DNA from: Eurosta solidaginis
Lineage: Eukaryota; Arthropoda; Insecta; Diptera; Tephritidae
Assembly (NCBI RefSeq): GCF_040869045.1
Contig: NC_090324.1
Span: 194,926,028 to 194,990,027, forward strand
DNA length: 64,000 nucleotides
Direction: 5' to 3'
Shown here: piece by piece, positions 1-10,562 of the stretch
Layout of the letters: the number at the start of each line of letters is the position of its first letter
Position numbering within the stretch: the stretch's first letter is position 1
Translations under genes and position numbers: made by a program
The notes under the pieces: model-generated
Seen by the model: the letters and a program-made list of their open reading frames with translations, nothing else
What the model was told of the DNA's origin: nothing
Database searches by the model: none

Positions 1-64
1 ACTTTCAGGAACCCTTGACGGACTGAGGCCAACCCCGGCAAAGTCAAAGGAAAAGTCCGTCACA
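1..64 (+). repeat. 3' end of the 5' LTR, gypsy-A copy 1
   Basis: The last 64 bases match the end of the complete LTR at 5292-6491 and finish in GTCCGTCACA. The rest of this LTR lies left of the window. The terminal CA pairs with the TG that opens the LTR elsewhere (TGTGAGGA), giving the usual TG...CA ends. The primer-binding site follows directly. Confidence 0.93.
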
Positions 65-82
65 TTTTGGCGCCCGAGCAGG
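65..82 (+). other. Primer-binding site, gypsy-A copy 1
   Basis: TGGCGCCCGAGCAGG at 68-82 lies three bases after the LTR end. It recurs next to the LTRs at 10,545-10,559 and 29,040-29,054 (reverse strand). Position and the leading TGG, complementary to a tRNA CCA end, identify it as a minus-strand primer site. I do not name the tRNA. Confidence 0.85.
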
Positions 83-188
83 TTAAACAATTCAATTTTA
101 AGATATACTTTCAGAGCATCAGAAATGAAGAAGGAAACAAGATTCACACACTTCTGGGTTAATACGACGAGGACATAAATCATAGCAA

Positions 189-1310
189 TGGTAAAGGTAT
201 CATGGGTATACTATCTCACTCGAGAGGATCTGGTAGCCTACAGCACGGAATTTGGGTTAGAGGATGGCGACATTCATCCAAGAGGAGAAGGATAACGAGA
301 ACTTACGGGATCGATTCACAGAGTTGGCGATTCGGCATGCGCGGTTAACAAATCCACAAGCATCAAAGACAAGCAGCGAACTAAATTCACCAAGAAATGA
401 TAGGCAGGCAAATGTTGCACCCAATCAATTGGAGGTCGGACAACCACCGGTACATTTTATTCAGCAGCCTGGTACGTACGGAACGACAAATTATATTCAA
501 CAGCCTGGCACATATGCAACGACCATGGACAGAGTAAGGAAGTGGGGATTAAAGTACGACGGAGGCAAAGATCCCCTAGGATTCATCGAAAGAGTGAAGC
601 AGCTAGCAGATGGTTATGAAATCAACCGCAACACAATTCCAAAAGCGCTGCCGGAGTTATTGAAGGACAAAGCGTTGTTATGGTACAGGAATAACAACCG
701 GCATTAGCAGGAGTGGGATGCCTTCAAGAAGGACTTCCTGAAGTTCTTTCTAATCTCCCGATACTTAGAGCAATTGGAAGATGAAATTCGAATGCGCGTA
801 CAACGACAAGGTGAGCTATTTAAAGATTATGTCTTAGTATTGCAAGGACTCATGCGTCTCGCGGGCTACACCGAGGAGCAGAAACTAACCCGCATCTACA
901 GAAATTGGCGCAGAGAGTACCAACTGTATGTAAAGCGAAGCGAGGTCAACAATCTTGAGGAGCTGGTAAGTTTAGCTCAAGACTATGAAAATATTACTCC
1001 TGACAAGGAACCAATGCGACCAACCACAAGGCCGTTCATATCACTGCGTCAAGAAGGTCAGTACCAGTGTCTCCAGGCAGAACAAAGACAGGAGGAGCGA
1101 GTAGAAGTCCAACAACAGCAGAGGTCAGAGCCACAACAAGAATATGTAGATATAAGAACGGCCTGCAGACGATGCGGAAGAAGCGGTCACTTTTCATACG
1201 GGTGCCGAGGCATAAGGAGAGAATTTTGCTGGACATGTGGTAAGATAGGCGTGCTCACGCGTGATTGTTGTAGGAAGCCACAGGGAAACGACCAGAGACC
1301 ACATTGGAAC
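189..1310 (+). pseudogene. gag: Gag of gypsy-A copy 1 (broken)
   Basis: This is the structural polyprotein of a Ty3/gypsy element. The ATG at 189 is supported by the same start in the antisense copy (10,438). Near 268 a 32-bp stretch present in the antisense copy is missing, with GC at both edges, which shifts the frame. A TGG to TAG change at 705-707 then stops it. Beyond these lesions the frame runs on through a CCHC knuckle (first Cys codon at 1164, CX2CX4HX4C). A second knuckle follows in which the His position is Val. Gag and pol share one frame, so a single Gag-Pol reading frame is likely in the ancestor. It is not functional as it stands. Confidence 0.9.
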
Positions 1311-4300
1311 CGAGGGATGGGATCTTCGGAGAAATTAGACATGTTCAAATACACAAAAGGCCGCATATTGGTAACAACGTATTTGAACGGAGAAGAAGCG
1401 GTAGCAGCGATTGACACGGGAGCGACGAGGAGCTTTATAAGTGATGCAATGGCGAGAAGATTAAAATCTGGTAAATTCAGGGAAGTAAAGACGCGAGTAA
1501 GAATGGGCGACGGCAGAGAAATAATAGTCAAAGAAGCGGTAGATGCAGAATTAAGAATGGGTGATAAAGTACAGAGGAACGAAATGTTAATCCTACCGGG
1601 ACTGGGCGATGAGGTGGTAATTGGCACGGACTATCTGGCGAAGGTAAAATTTGAGGTGAGATGTGGTGGTCAAGAAATAACGTTGAGAGTAGACGAACGG
1701 AAGCAAGAGGTAGTGACACGTACAACTATGGTCGAAGCAAATAGCGAAGATTTCAAGGAACACAACCCAATGGCGGCGCTAGCAACTAGCAAGACAGAAA
1801 ATCCGGTGAGTAAATTTCTGAGCCAAGAATTACAGGTATTTGCAGAGATGTCAGGAGTATCCAACGTGGCCACACACAAAATAGTTATGAGGGACGACCC
1901 TCCAATTAAGCAAAGGTACTATCTGAAGAATCCGAAAACGCAAGAAATTATCAACAGGGAAGTCGACGAGCTGATCGAAAAAGGTTGCATCGAACCATCG
2001 AATAGCCCGCACAGCGCACCCATAGTTTTGGCAAAGAAGAAGAATGGCAAATGGAGACTCTGCGTAGACTACCGTCAACTAAACGCAAGATCAGTACCAG
2101 ACGCATACCCTTTACCACGTATACAACATATCTTGGACAAATTAAGAAGCGCGAAATTTATCAGTAGCTTGGACTTTAGAAATGGATATTGGTAAATCCC
2201 TATGGAAGCAAGCAGCAAGCAATACACCGCATTCACAGTACCTGGGCGTGGACTATACCAATGGAGGGTAATGCCATTTGGCTTGCACTCAGCCCCAGCA
2301 ACTTTCCAGTGACCACTTGATCGTGTCATAGGACCAGAATTGGAACCATACGCGTTTGCATTTCTTGACGATATTATCATTACAAGCAAAACATTGGAAG
2401 AGCGCATTGCACATTTAACAGAAGTATTTCGAAGGCTGCATAGAGCGAACCTGAGGATAAACCCGGAAAAATTTGAGTTTTTTAAGAAATGGTTAAAATA
2501 TCTAGGTCATGTCGTTAGCGAGGAAGGCATCCATACCGACCGAGACAAGATAGCAGCCATCAAAGAACTGGAACCGCCGAAGAACATACGAGAGTTACGA
2601 CGTTTTCTAGGAGTCGTGTCGTGGTATAGAAGATTCGTACCGGATTTCTCACAAGTCGCACACCCGTTAACATCGATGCTTAAGAAAGGTAGTAAGTGGA
2701 GGTGGTCTGAAGAGCAGCAATCAGCATTCGAAGCACTTAAGGCAGCACTGACGCAGGCACCGGTACTCGCTTGTTTAGGTTTTTCGAGGAAGTTTAGTTT
2801 ACAGACGGATGCAAGTGATTTTGGTCTTGGTGCAGTACTTACGCAAGGTTCAGGCGACGAAGAGCGAGTAATAGCATACGCAAGCCGCAGGTTAAACAAG
2901 GCAGAGATGAACTACTCACCGACAGAAAAGGAGTGTTTGGCAATAGTCTGGACAATACGAAAGATGAGGCCATACGTAGAAGGATACACGTTTACAGTAA
3001 TAACAGATCACCTAGCGTTGAAATGGTTGAATGCGATAGAGAGTCCGACTCGTCGGATTGCGAGATGGGCGCTGGAAGTACAGCAATACTCATTTGACGT
3101 ACAGTATCGAAAAGGAAAGTTGAACGTTGTGGCAGATGCATTATCAAGGCAACCGATGGACAAGCAGTTGGGTACGTTGACGATGGACGACGGAAAAGCC
3201 GAGTGTAAGTGGCTTAAATCAAAGATGGAAGATATAAGAAAGGCCCCGGAGAAATTCCCAGAGTACGTTATCGAGGATGGAAAATTGTACAGACGTATAG
3301 GAAGTCAGGTGGATGGCGAAGATGCAGTGCCATGGAAGCTATGTGTGCCGACTCCACAGAGACGCAGAGTGCTAGAGGAGATTCACGACACACCGAGCGC
3401 AGGGCATATGGGCATCCGAAAATCGATAGCAAGAGCAACAACACGTTATTACTGGCCAGGAATGTTCAGAGATATAAGGAATTACGTACAGCAGTGTCAC
3501 ACATGTCAAATATACAAACCGAGTCAACAGCCAGCCGCGGGTAAGATGCTAACGAAGATTTTAGAGGAGCCTTGGGCAACAGTCTGTGCAGACTTTGTTG
3601 GTCCAATGCCACGATCGAAGCATGGAAACACGATGGCATTAGTCTTCCTAGACAAATTTTCAAAGAGGTAGTACCAATCAGAAAGGCAACGACAGAATGT
3701 ATAATAAGAGGATTTTGAGAGAGGATTTTGGCACGGTTCGGCGTTCCAAAAGTATTTATTACAGACAACGGAGCGCAGTTTATCAGCAGAAGTTTTAAGA
3801 GATTTTTAGAGGAACTTGGCGTGAAACACCAATTAACGGCACCGTACACACCGCAGGAGAACACGACAGAGAGGGCAAACAGGAACATCAAGAGGATGAT
3901 AACACAATTTACGGGAAAAGAACAGAAGACATGGGATGAGTTGTTACCAGAGATAACGCTGGCATTGAATACAAGTGTATGTGAATCGACAGGTTACAGT
4001 CCAGCATACATAGTACAAGGGAGGGAACTGAGAATCCCCAACAGCCTCTACGATGAGCAGACATTTGGTACAGGTGAGAAATTAGCGAACCCAGGAGAGA
4101 AGTCAACGAGGATGCAAGAAATATTCGATATGGTACGGCGGAAGCAAGAGACAGCCTCTATGGAGCAAGCGAAGTATTACAACTTAAGACGAAGGCAATG
4201 GCGACCGGCGATAGGCGACCTAGTGCTGGTAAAGGAACATCAGCTTTCAAAAGCGGCTGATAACTTTGCAGCTAAACTAGCGCCCAGGTACAGTGGACCT

Positions 4301-4902
4301 CACCGGTAACGAACTTTGTGTCACCAGTGATCGTAGAGCTAGACAAAGTCTTCAGAGGAAGGAGAAGGACAGCCCACCTAAGTGAGCTGAAAGCATACCA
4401 CGCAGCCGACGCCGCCGACAACAACGAATCCAGGAGGCAAACATCAACATCGTCAAATCAAACAGCAAACAACAATCCCGAGGTCCAACAGCAGAGAGAG
4501 AACAGCGAGGTAGCCATTTGCGGTACGCTCACACGAGTCAGCGAAGAGACCGAGAGACAACACGGAGAGAACCAAGGTACAAGTCAGCAGCTGATGGCAC
4601 ACAGGGACGGTCAAGTACAAAACATTGCGGAGAATCAGGTACGAATAATTCCAGAAAATAAATTACAGATCTCCAGAGAACGGGCACATGGATCAAGATT
4701 ACACCTGGGAAGGCAGTTCGCTATGGTGGCCTTAAACGAACACACACCCCGAGACAACTGCGGAATTACAGACTATTTTGTAAGATTCTACTTCAATCCG
4801 GATGAAATCGGTAGTAATGGACACGCCCAACTGAGACAGTGTCAAATCATACACGAAGAAATTTCATATCAAGAAATACCCGGAAGCCGAATCAACCACT
4901 AA
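1311..4902 (+). pseudogene. pol: Pol of gypsy-A copy 1 (PR-RT-RNase H-IN, broken)
   Basis: Domains in order are as follows. The aspartic protease (IDTGATRSFIS) is near 1410. RT runs from about 1900, with FLDD at about 2365 where the sister copy has YLDD. RNase H (QTDASDFGLGAVLTQ) is near 2800. The integrase H2C2 finger is near 3400-3525, and the integrase core (FVGP, TDNGAQF, ERANRN) lies between 3590 and 3890. The C-terminal tail ends at 4902. Lesions seen by comparison with the other copies are CAA to TAA at 2193-2195, TGA at 2310-2312, a frameshift near 3667, TGA at 3716-3718 and a frameshift near 4303. The long C-terminal tail after the integrase (4400-4902) is Gln/Asn-rich and matches no domain I know. 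This copy is dead. Confidence 0.93.
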
Positions 4903-5291
4903 AAGCTCGGTAAACTCTAACCACAATTACATAATTATCTCATAAATATACTCTTTAACTATGCGCATGATATACCACGTTTTTTTGAATTCCACCATAC
5001 ATGGCGGGAACACCCCAAGGAAAATCCACCAGTTTTTCATTTATTTTATAGACTGGCATCGCCGACGGGAAGGGCAGCGAAACGCCAGCAACCAACGACG
5101 ACAGCGAAATATTAAGCCGTAAGGCCAGCGGGGTCAACGGCAGCCTCAACGACAAAAACAGCAAAATATTGAGCCTGATGGCCAGCGACGGCAGCGACGA
5201 CTAAGCAGCATGGGCGAACACCACTTCCGCGTACGGACCACGCGCACCGACCTGGTGACGATGGGTCTCATTGCGGCATGTGAGGGGGGAG
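4903..5291 (+). other. 3' internal non-coding region and polypurine tract
   Basis: Between pol and the 3' LTR lies a short non-coding stretch with a repeated GCCAGCG/CGGCAGCGACG pattern near 5060-5210. It ends in the purine run GAGGGGGGAG (5282-5291), which primes plus-strand synthesis in LTR elements. The same run precedes the LTR at 7822. Confidence 0.7.
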
Positions 5292-6491
5292 TATGAGGAC
5301 CCCAAAGCCGAGGACTTTGTATCCTCACAACATACACATATCCATACATTTTTCTAAAGAACATACATTTTGAAATAACTTGAAATTTATAATAACATTT
5401 GAATTTATCACTTATACATTTTATATGAAGCACCAGAAATATACATATGTATACCTTTATGAAATATACCCTAAATACATATATTCTGTTGTACATTGAA
5501 TTGATAATTATTAAATTAAAGAACAAATTAGACTTGCGCACTTTTGCGCGGAAGAAAAATATTTATATTTTCGCAAACATAAATTTTAAATATAGGATCA
5601 CCCTAACATGCATTGAATATTTTGAAGGGAGGTAGATACGCACAAAACATAAAAATGCAGCGGTCAATCAACCCTTTGCACACTCAAAATCCAATACACC
5701 CAGCTACAAATACAACATACATAATAACTTAAGTGAACGGAGATAAGCAGCAAGTCGTAAAAATAAGCGCCGCTACTAATTGAAACTTCGCTATACATAT
5801 TTACGCACTAGCATATAACACACCAACGCATGCCATACAACAGACGGCAGAAGCATTGGGCACAGAAAAACACAACATTAGAATCAGGTGACCACAAACA
5901 AATGTACAAACACACAATAGTTGAAGCAAAGGCTGGAAAGCACGGCATGAGCAAGTACAAAGGCATTGTATTCAATAAGGAGCATTATGGTGCGTGGAAA
6001 TTCATGGGAAGGAAATATTCACCGGAATAACAGTTGTTTTATATTGTTATTACTATTAGTTAGAAGTTGTTATTATAAAATAACCGTTTGCTTGCGTGCA
6101 AAAATTAGTATATAAGGACGACGAGTTCGCATTGAAATTGAGAGATTAGGAGACAGGCATACAAGTCGGTAGGTTTTATGACTACCGACCAAGAGTACAC
6201 CTGAAGGTTTTTGACTTCATTTGTACTAAAAGAATATTCGTCTGGAGGCTTTATTACTCTATTCGACCGCAGAGGTTGGCCGAGGGCTTTATTACCTCAG
6301 ACACCTCTTACAAAACAAGGGAATCAGCTAGTTGTAGAAACAGAATGTTTATTAAATAAATACTTTTATAACGTTTTTATACGAAATAAACAGGGTTATT
6401 CTTTTAGAAGGACCGGTAGGAATTTCTACTTTCAGGAACTCTGGACGGACTGAGGCCAACCTCGGCAAAGTCAAAGGAAAAGTCCGTCACA
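5292..6491 (+). repeat. Complete 3' LTR, gypsy-A copy 1 (1.2 kb)
   Basis: It starts TATGAGGACCCC (expected TGTGAGGA, one change) and ends GTCCGTCACA. The first 40 bases form an interrupted hairpin (TGTGAGGA with TCCTCACA, inner CAAAG with CTTTG). A TATA box sits at 6109-6116, and several AATAAA signals occur at 6350-6390. It is flanked by the PPT on the left and by only nine internal bases before the next LTR on the right. Confidence 0.93.
6109..6116 (+). promoter_or_regulatory. Core promoter TATA box in the gypsy-A LTR
   Basis: TATATAAG is followed by a GC-richer stretch and lies about 380 bases from the LTR end, as expected for the U3/R boundary. The motif is kept in the other LTRs (6624-6631; reverse strand 10,925-10,932). 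Inference from sequence and position only. Confidence 0.6.
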
Positions 6492-6500
6492 TTTTGGCAG
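6492..6500 (+). other. Nine-base internal remnant between two LTRs
   Basis: The bases TTTTGGC are the first seven of the internal region (start of the PBS), and AG are the last two of the polypurine tract. Almost the whole internal region is therefore missing between the LTRs at 5292-6491 and 6501. Confidence 0.75.
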
Positions 6501-6886
6501 TGTGAGGACCCCAAAGCCGAGGGAAGGAAATATTCACCGGAATAACAGTTGTTTTATATTGTTAATACTATTAGTTAAAAGTTGTTATTATAAAATAACC
6601 GTTTGCCTGCGTGCAAAAATTAGTATATAAGGGCGACGAATTAGCATTAAGAGACAGAGATTAGGAGACAGGCATACGAGTCGGTAGGTTTTATCACTAC
6701 CGACCAAGAGTACACTGAAGGTTTTTGACTTCATTTGTACTAAAAGTATATTCGTCTGGAGGCTTTATTACTCCATTCGACCGCAGAGGTTGGCCGAGGG
6801 CTTTATTACCTCAGTCACCTCTTACAAAGCAAGGGAATCAGCTAGGAGTAGAAATAGAATTTGTATTAAATAAATACTTTTATAAC
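6501..6886 (+). repeat. Internally deleted and truncated LTR, gypsy-A
   Basis: It begins TGTGAGGACCCCAAAGCCGAGG, then jumps to sequence matching 6009 onward of the complete LTR. About 690 bp are lost, with GG at the junction. It keeps the TATA box (6624-6631) and downstream R/U5-like sequence up to TTTATAAC, where it is fused to a pol fragment. Confidence 0.88.
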
Positions 6887-7813
6887 ATGCCGGATTTTTC
6901 ACAAGTGTCACAACCGCTAACATCGATGCTTAAGAAAGGTAGTAAGTGGAGGTGGTCTGAAGAGCACCAATCAGCATTCGAAGCACTTAAGGCAGCACTG
7001 ACGGAGGCACCGGTACTCGCTTGTCCATATTTCTCAAGGAAGTTTAGTTTACAGACGGATGCAAGTGATTTTGGTCTTGGTGCAGTACTTACGCAAGGTT
7101 CAGGCGACCAGGAGCGAGTAATAGCATACGCAAGCCGCAGGCTTAACAAGGCAGAGATGAACTACTCACCGACAGAAAAGGAGTGTTTGGCAATAGTCTG
7201 GGCAATACGAAAAATGAGGCCATACTTAGAAGGATACACGTTTACAGTAATAACAGATCACCTAGCGTTGAAATGGTTGAATGCGATAGAGAGTCCGACT
7301 GGTCGGATTGCGAGATGGGCGCTGGAACTACAGCAATACTCATTTGACGTACAGTATCGAAAAGGAAAGTTGAACGTTGTGGCAGATGCATTATCAAGGC
7401 AACCGATGGACGAGCAGTTGGGTACGTTGACGACGGATGATGGAAAAGCCGAGTGTAAGTGGCTTAAAGCAAAGATGGGAGAAATAAGAAAGGTCCTGGA
7501 AAAATTCCCCGAGTACGTTATCGAAGAGGGAAAATTGTACAGACGTATAGGAAATCAGGTAGATGGCGAAGATGCAGTGCCATGGAAGCTATGTGTGCCG
7601 ACTCCACAGAGACGCAGATTGCTAGAGGAGATTCACGACACACCGAGCGCAGGGCATATGGGCATCCGAAAATCGATAGCAAGAGCAACAACACGTTATT
7701 ACTGGTTAGGAATGTTCAGAGATATAAGGAATTACGTACAGCAGTGTCACAGATGTCAAATATACAAACCGAGTCAACAGCCAGCCGCGGGTAAGATGCT
7801 AATACATACATGA
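6887..7813 (+). CDS. Chimeric LTR-pol ORF: RNase H plus integrase finger
   Basis: An ATG created at the LTR/pol fusion opens a 308-codon frame that reads a fragment homologous to 2638-3551 of copy 1. It carries a complete RNase H region (QTDASDFGLGAVLTQ, TDHLALKWLN, ADALSRQ) and the H2C2 integrase finger. It then runs four codons into unrelated sequence and stops at 7811-7813. The frame is also open upstream through the LTR from 6725, but without an ATG. RT, protease and integrase core are absent, so it cannot support transposition. The open frame may simply be recent. I see no evidence of a host function beyond the retained frame and the upstream LTR promoter. Confidence 0.6.
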   Translation: MPDFSQVSQPLTSMLKKGSKWRWSEEHQSAFEALKAALTEAPVLACPYFSRKFSLQTDASDFGLGAVLTQGSGDQERVIAYASRRLNKAEMNYSPTEKECLAIVWAIRKMRPYLEGYTFTVITDHLALKWLNAIESPTGRIARWALELQQYSFDVQYRKGKLNVVADALSRQPMDEQLGTLTTDDGKAECKWLKAKMGEIRKVLEKFPEYVIEEGKLYRRIGNQVDGEDAVPWKLCVPTPQRRRLLEEIHDTPSAGHMGIRKSIARATTRYYWLGMFRDIRNYVQQCHRCQIYKPSQQPAAGKMLIHT

Positions 7814-7972
7814 GGGGGGAGTGTGAGGACCCCAAAGTCGAGGACTTTGTATCCTCACGACATACACATATCCATACATTTTTCTAAAGAACATACATTT
7901 TGAAATAACTTGAAATTTATAATAATATTTGAATTTATCACTTATATATTTTATATGAAGCACCAGAAATAT
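7811..7972 (+). repeat. Polypurine tract and truncated LTR, gypsy-A
   Basis: TGAGGGGGGAG leads into TGTGAGGACCCC at 7822. The LTR matches 5292-5450 closely, including the terminal hairpin, and stops at 7972. There the strand identity switches abruptly to antisense pol sequence. The remaining 1.05 kb of LTR is missing. Confidence 0.88.
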
Positions 7973-9277
7973 CTATACCATGACACGAAAACGTCGTAAC
8001 TCTCGTGTATTCTTCGGTGGTTCCAGTTCTTTGATGGCTGCTATCTTGTCTGGGTCGCTATGGATGCCTTCCTCGCTAACGACATGACCTAGATATTTTA
8101 ACCTTTTCTTAAAAAACTCACATTTTTCCGGGTATATCCTCAGGTTCGCTCTATGTAGCCTTCGAAATACTTCTGTTAAATGTGCAATGTGCTCTTCCAA
8201 TGTTTTACTTGTAATGATAATATCGTCAAGATAAGCAAACGGGTATGGTTCCAATTCTGGTCCTATGACACGATCAAGTGCTCTCTGGAAAGTTGCTGGG
8301 GCTGAGTGCAAGCCAAATAGCATTACCCTCCATTGGTATAGTCCACGCCCAGGTACTGTGAATGCTGTGTATTGCTTGCTGCTTGCTTCCATAGGGATTT
8401 GCCAATATCCATTTTTCAATTCCAGGCTACTGATAAATCTCGCGCTTCTTAATTTTTCCAAGATATGTTGTATACGTGGTAAAGGGTATACGTCCGGTAC
8501 TGATCTTGCGTTTAGTTGACGGTAGTCTACACAGAGTCTCCATTTGCCATTCTTCTTCTTTCCCAAAACTATAGGTGCGCTGTGCGGGCTATTTGATGGT
8601 TCGATGCAACCTTTTTCGATCAGCTCGTCGACTTCCTTGTTGATAATTTCTTGCATTTTCGGATTCTTCGGAAAGTACCTTTGCTTAATTGGACGGTCGT
8701 CCCTCATAACTATTTTGTGTGTGGCCACGTTGGATACTCCTGACATCTTTGCAAATACCTGTAATTCTTGGCTCAGAAATTTACTCACCGCATCTTCTGT
8801 CTTGCTAGTTGCTATCGCCGCCATTGGGTTGTGTTCCTTGAAATCTTCGCTATTTGCTTCGACCATAGTTGTACATGTCACTACCTCTTGCTTCCGTTCG
8901 TCTACTCTCAACGTTATTTCTTGACCACACCATCTCATCTCCAAGTTTATCTTCTCCAGATATTCCGTGCCGATTACCACCTCATCGCCCAGTCCCGGTA
9001 GGATTAACATCTCGTTCCTCTGTACTTTATCACCCACTCTTAATTCTGCATCTACCGCTTCTTTGACTATTATTGCTCTGCCGTCGCCCATTCTTACTCG
9101 TGTCTTTACTTCCTTGAATTTGCCAGTTTTAAATCTTCTCGCCATTGCATCACATATAAATCTCCTCGTCGCTCCCGTGCCTATCGCTGCTACCGCTTCT
9201 TCTCCGTTCACATACGTTGTTACCAATATGCGACCCTTTGTGTATTTGAACATGTCTAATTTCTCCGAAGATCCCAT
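7973..9277 (-). pseudogene. pol: Pol of gypsy-A copy 2 (PR-RT, antisense, truncated)
   Basis: A 434-codon open frame covers the protease and RT. RT motifs are intact, including FAYLDDIIITSK near 8235. The protease active site reads AIGTGATRRF, so the catalytic Asp of DTG has become Gly. The frame ends after a short (about 8 base) deletion just past the RT, at the head-to-head junction at 7973. RNase H and integrase are absent. It pairs with the gag at 9443-10,438, from which it is separated by an in-frame stop. Confidence 0.9.
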
Positions 9278-10438
9278 CCCTCGGTTCCAATGTGGTCTCT
9301 GGTCGTTTCTCTGTGGCTTCCTACAACAATCACGAGTGAGCGCACCTATCTTACCACATGTCCAGCAAAATTCTCTTCTTATGCGTCGGCAACCGTATGA
9401 AAAGTGACCGCCTCTTCCGCATCGTCTGCAGGCCGTTCTTGTTTATACATATTCTTGTTGTGGCTCTGACCTCTGCTGTTGTTGGACTTCTACTCGCTCC
9501 TCCTGTCTTTGATCTGCCTGGAGACACTGGTGCTGACCTTCTTGACGCCGTGGTATGAATGGCCTTGTACTAGGTCGCATTGGTTCCCTGTCAGGAGTAA
9601 TATTTTCATAGTCTTGAGCTAAACTTACCAGTTCCTCAAGATTGCTGACCTCTCTTCGCTTTATATATAGTTGGTATTCTCTGCGCGAGTTTCTGTAGAT
9701 ACGGGTTAATTTCTGCTCCTCGGTGTAGCCCGCGTGACGCATGAGTCCTTGTAATACTAAGACATAATCTTTAAATAGCTCACCTTGTCGTTGTACGCGC
9801 ATTCGAATTTCATCTTCCAATTGCTCTAAGTATCGGGAGCTTAGAAAGAACTTCAGGAGGTCCTTCTTGAAGGCGTCCCACTCCTGCCAATGCCGGTTGT
9901 TATTCCTGTACCATACGAATGCTTTAACCTTCAATAACTCCGGCAGCGCTTTTGGAATTGTGTTGGGGTTGATATCATACCCATCTGCTAGCTCCTCCAC
10001 TCTTTCGATGAATCCTAGGGGATATTTGCCTCCGTCGTACTTTAATCCCCACTCCCTTACTCTGTCCATGGTCGTTGCATATGTGCCAAGCTGTTGAATA
10101 TAATTTGTCGTTGCGTACGTACCAGGCTGCTGAATAAAATGTACCGATGGTTGTCCGACCTCCAATTGATTGGGTGCACCATTTGCCTGCCTATCATTTC
10201 TTGGTGAATTTAGTTCGCTGCTTGTCTTTGTTGCTTGTGGATTTGTTAACCGCGCATGCCGAATCGCCAACTCTGTGAATCGATCCCTTGAGTTCTCGTT
10301 ATCCTTCTCCTCTTGGATGAATGTCGCTAGTCGTTTTCTTAGTTCGTCAACCGTTCCGCCATTCTCTAGCCCAAATTCCGTGCTGTAGGCTACCAGATCC
10401 TCTCGAGTGAGATAGTATACCCATGATACCTTTACCAT
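9278..10438 (-). pseudogene. gag: Gag of gypsy-A copy 2 (antisense)
   Basis: An open frame of 331 codons runs from the ATG at 10,436-10,438. It covers the N-terminal and capsid-like part (MVKVSWVYYLTREDLV...). TAA at 9443-9445 stops it just before the two zinc knuckles, where copy 1 reads Asp-Ile. The knuckles follow in frame (9278-9440). The second again lacks His (Ala here). The N-terminal part retains the segment deleted in copy 1, so this copy is the better guide to the family gag. Confidence 0.9.
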
Positions 10439-10562
10439 TGCTATGCTTTATGTCCTCGTCGTATAAACCCAGAAGTGTGTGAATCTTGTTTCCCTCTTCG
10501 TTTCTGATGCTCTGAAAGTATATCTTAAAATTTGATTTGTTTAACCTGCTCGGGCGCCAAAA
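10439..10562 (-). other. Leader and primer-binding site, gypsy-A copy 2
   Basis: This is the reverse of the leader at 65-188. The PBS complement CCTGCTCGGGCGCCA lies at 10,545-10,559, three bases from the LTR edge. Confidence 0.85.

Noticed and set aside
5830..6030. 66-codon frame in the gypsy-A LTR starting MPYNRRQKHW
   Set aside because: It lies wholly in U3. In the antisense copy the same place carries changes and an insertion site, and no domain is visible.
8544..9407. Sense-strand open frames across the antisense gypsy-A copy
   Set aside because: They lie opposite confirmed protease/RT coding sequence. Similar frames appear opposite every copy of the element.
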